A DNA stretch of 7,870 nucleotides from Clostridia bacterium (GTDB lineage: Bacteria; Bacillota_A; Clostridia; Peptostreptococcales; JAAYPU01), in the NCBI GenBank assembly GCA_022360735.1, contig JAKSCF010000577.1, forward strand, positions 1 through 7,870, written 5' to 3'. The position numbers and the translations under genes are program-made. This document shows positions 6,018 through 7,870 of the stretch, one piece after another. Under the pieces are notes generated by a model. That model was not told the origin of the DNA, did no database searches, and saw only the letters and a list, made by a program, of their open reading frames with translations. The stretch's first letter is position 1. Each line of letters begins with the position of its first letter.

Positions 6018-6902
6018 TTAGCTCTTCTTTATAAGACGTCCCGCCCCCATTGTAATATATGAACCGATTAAAATAAATACAATCCCTATAATCACATTGA
6101 TTGTTATGGTTTCACATAAAATCAAAATAGCAAATACAGGGGCTATTGCAGGTTTTACGAAAAAAACCAATGAGGCATACAGAGCATTGGATTTCTCCAT
6201 TGCCATAAAATAAGCAAGATAGCCAACACCAGTAACCAGTATACTAATATATACTACCAATAATAAGTTGTCTTGAGTTATGCCACTTATGACAGGTCTT
6301 CGGGTTACCCATAAAAAAACCAGTAACACAAGTGAACCCATTATAAAACTAATGCTTGTCTGAGCAATACCACCGTACTTTTTAATACGAAGCTTTCCAT
6401 ATGCACTATATAAGCCGAATACTACTGCAGATACGAAAGCTAATCCAATACCTATTAATTCGTCTCCGGCATTCATATTGAATGGATTCATAATAAATAG
6501 TAATCCGATAATGCTAATACCTAATGCAACAACTTTTTTCTTAGTCAATTTTTCTTCTGTAATAAAATGGGCAAACAGCATGGTAAACATAGGGTTGGTA
6601 CAAAATACTACTGCAGCAGTTGATGCCTTAGCATAAATGACTCCCAGCTGAAAAAAGGTCATACTAATAACAATATTGAGAATCCCTAGTATCATATAGT
6701 AATAAAAATCATTTCTGTCAAAAACAATAGATCTTTTTTTCAGTTCCTTTATAGCAAATGGCAACAAAAAAATGCCACCCCAGAAAAACCTGATGAAAGT
6801 CATTTGAAATGGATCTAAACCAACTGAAGCGATCTTTAACGCTACTTCCATCGTACTGAATAATACTGCGGATAATATTACAAATCCAAATACTTTTTTC
6901 AT
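6018..6902 (-). CDS. EamA-family (DMT superfamily) transporter
   Basis: A 294-residue membrane protein with ten predicted hydrophobic helices arranged as two EamA repeats (about 1-137 and 149-288), the standard size and layout of drug/metabolite transporters. Visible family features are the first-repeat stretch DPFQMTFIRFFWGGIFLLPFA (31-51), the amphipathic end of repeat one (STAAVVFCTNPMFTMLFAHFI-TEEKLT, about 93-119) and the matching SLVFFVKPAIAPVFAILILCETI (244-266) in repeat two. Members export or import metabolites, amino acids or drugs across the cytoplasmic membrane; the substrate cannot be read from sequence. The ATG at 6902 follows a GAGGGAA site (6909-6915). It is 47 bases after the HAD phosphatase gene and 28 before relQ, so it most likely belongs to the same operon. 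Confidence 0.9.
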   Translation of the reverse strand: MKKVFGFVILSAVLFSTMEVALKIASVGLDPFQMTFIRFFWGGIFLLPFAIKELKKRSIVFDRNDFYYYMILGILNIVISMTFFQLGVIYAKASTAAVVFCTNPMFTMLFAHFITEEKLTKKKVVALGISIIGLLFIMNPFNMNAGDELIGIGLAFVSAVVFGLYSAYGKLRIKKYGGIAQTSISFIMGSLVLLVFLWVTRRPVISGITQDNLLLVVYISILVTGVGYLAYFMAMEKSNALYASLVFFVKPAIAPVFAILILCETITINVIIGIVFILIGSYITMGAGRLIKKS

Positions 6903-6949
6903 ATTAAATTCCCTCGCTGTAAATTATATGCTAAAGCTACTAGGAATTA

Positions 6950-7627
6950 TTAACTAATAATATTTATAAATTGATTATAATGACTTAAATCATTAAATAT
7001 ATAATCCGGTGAATGCTTTTTTAATACGTCATACTCAACCCAACCGGTCGCAACAGCTACGGATTGAATCCCAAGCTTTTTAGCACATTCAATATCATAC
7101 CATGTATCACCAATAATGTATATATTCTCTTTTTTAAATTCAACCTTATAGTATTCTTGTGTTTTTTGTATGGCTTCCTTTGCAGCATCCCATTTTTCTC
7201 GCTCTACATCTCCAAAGCCTCCTACAGGAAAATATGAATTAAGGTCATGAGATTCCAGCTTTATTCGTGCACCTATCTCAAAATTACTGGTTGTAATGGT
7301 ATTATAAGTACAACGACTATCTTTAACATAATCTAGTATTTCTTGAATACCCGGCAAAATAATATTATTCTCAAATTCTGCCAATATACCTTCTAATACT
7401 TGACCATATTTTTTTAATATCTTTTCTTTATGTTCAAAAGATATTCCACTCATACTGAGTATATCCTTTAATATTACAGCATCCATTGCACCACCTATTT
7501 TGGCATAAGAAAAAGCATCATCAATTTCAAATAACTCATTGAAGGTTTGATTCAATGCAACCCTTCCACAACCACCACAATGCATCAACGTCCCGTCAAT
7601 ATCCCAGATCATTAATTTGTTCTCCAT
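6950..7627 (-). CDS. HAD-superfamily phosphatase, phosphoglycolate phosphatase-like
   Basis: A 225-residue soluble HAD hydrolase. Motif I is DIDGT (9-13) with the nucleophile Asp9 and the acid/base Asp11. Motif II is the TTS at 112-114. Motif III is probably Lys145 in EREKWD. Motif IV is GDTWYD (173-178) with metal-binding Asp174 and Asp178. A helical cap (about 17-85) follows motif I, as in the phosphoglycolate phosphatase/beta-phosphoglucomutase group. The substrate is unknown; a small phosphorylated metabolite is likely. The frame can be opened at a TTG (7636), but the AAAGGAG site (7638-7644) is adjacent to it and lies 10 bases before ATG 7627, which I chose. This ATG shares one base with the TAA stop of the preceding gene (TAATG), implying translational coupling. 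Confidence 0.88.
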   Translation of the reverse strand: MENKLMIWDIDGTLMHCGGCGRVALNQTFNELFEIDDAFSYAKIGGAMDAVILKDILSMSGISFEHKEKILKKYGQVLEGILAEFENNIILPGIQEILDYVKDSRCTYNTITTSNFEIGARIKLESHDLNSYFPVGGFGDVEREKWDAAKEAIQKTQEYYKVEFKKENIYIIGDTWYDIECAKKLGIQSVAVATGWVEYDVLKKHSPDYIFNDLSHYNQFINIIS

Positions 7628-7870
7628 TATGAGCAATCTCCTTTAAACTTATTTAGTGCTGTTCCATTTAAATAATCACATTTTTTCCCTTGTCTGGTAT
7701 TAAGGTGGTTCATTTTCTCTTCTATTTTATCTTTTATTTTCCACCAGCTTGTATTCCAATTGCAAAATACCGTATCTTCCTTAGGCGCTCTACCTATTAT
7801 TCTTTGTAAAACAATATCTGATTTTAAATATTCTAAAAAAAGGATAACTCGATTGACATAAGCCTCTAAT
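7627..7870 (-). CDS. C-terminal end of a radical SAM protein, probably TIGR01212/YtqA-like (partial)
   Basis: I found this by translating the minus strand: 80 open codons run from 7869 to the TAA at 7627-7629, and the start lies outside the window. The visible part includes VILFLEYLKSDIVLQRIIG, then GRAP, CNWNTSWWKIKDKIEEKM and TRQGKKCDYLNG. This order (conserved IVLQR-x2-G-x-AP, an SWWK segment, then QG and YLNG near the end) resembles what I recall of the C terminus of clostridial TIGR01212-family radical SAM proteins. The Fe-S-binding Cys motif would be in the missing N-terminal part, so the radical SAM assignment is unproven here. Even if the family name is wrong, a real gene is well supported, because the frame is open with sensible composition and its stop overlaps the next ATG by one base. 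Confidence 0.65.
   Translation of the reverse strand, partial: LEAYVNRVILFLEYLKSDIVLQRIIGRAPKEDTVFCNWNTSWWKIKDKIEEKMNHLNTRQGKKCDYLNGTALNKFKGDCS
7638..7644 (-). promoter_or_regulatory. Ribosome binding site of the HAD phosphatase gene
   Basis: The minus strand reads AAAGGAG, inside the last codons of the upstream gene. It is 10 bases from ATG 7627 and only one base from the alternative TTG at 7634-7636, so it selects the ATG. Confidence 0.78.

Noticed and set aside
6916..6935. Perfect TATAAT on the minus strand just before the transporter gene
   Set aside because: No -35-like box lies 16-18 bases upstream and no extended -10 is present. Transcription would also start almost at the ribosome binding site.

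Overview
The window looks like chromosomal DNA of a low-G+C Gram-positive bacterium (Bacillota, most likely class Clostridia). This is inferred from the AT-rich sequence, strong GGAGG-type ribosome binding sites, a near-consensus vegetative promoter carrying a textbook CtsR operator, and proteins that resemble Bacillota versions (RelQ/YjbM-type alarmone synthetase, CoA-type Nudix hydrolase, lipobox lipoproteins). Every gene except hsp20 is on the minus strand.

Left part (1-3019): three minus-strand genes, probably one transcription unit, all encoding lipoproteins. The first transcribed gene (2111-3019) and the last (cut by the window edge at 1) are paralogues with a signal peptide, a coiled coil and a globular domain. 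Between them lies a leucine-rich-repeat lipoprotein (627-2069). The 5' ends of the two paralogues are nearly identical at the DNA level while the rest has diverged. The globular domain faintly resembles the IseA (YoeB) inhibitor of cell-wall D,L-endopeptidases. This is the least ordinary part of the window and the best candidate for something undescribed: a surface lipoprotein cluster, perhaps tied to the cell wall or envelope.

Middle part (3266-4555): a TspO/MBR membrane protein gene on the minus strand and, divergently, a small heat-shock protein gene (Hsp20). The hsp20 promoter has three CtsR-type heptads over its -35 box, and the gene ends in a strong intrinsic terminator.

Right part (4545-7870): a tight minus-strand run of five genes: the C-terminal end of a radical SAM protein, a HAD phosphatase (overlapping it by one base), a 10-TM EamA-type transporter, a small alarmone synthetase (TTG start, C-terminal extension) and a CoA-type Nudix hydrolase. 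Gaps are -1, 47, 28 and 17 bases, so it reads as an operon of housekeeping and nucleotide-related functions.

For three genes the longest open frame overstates the protein, and the ribosome binding site places the start further in (3019, 3745, 7627). No RNA genes, CRISPR arrays, insertion sequences or phage genes were seen.
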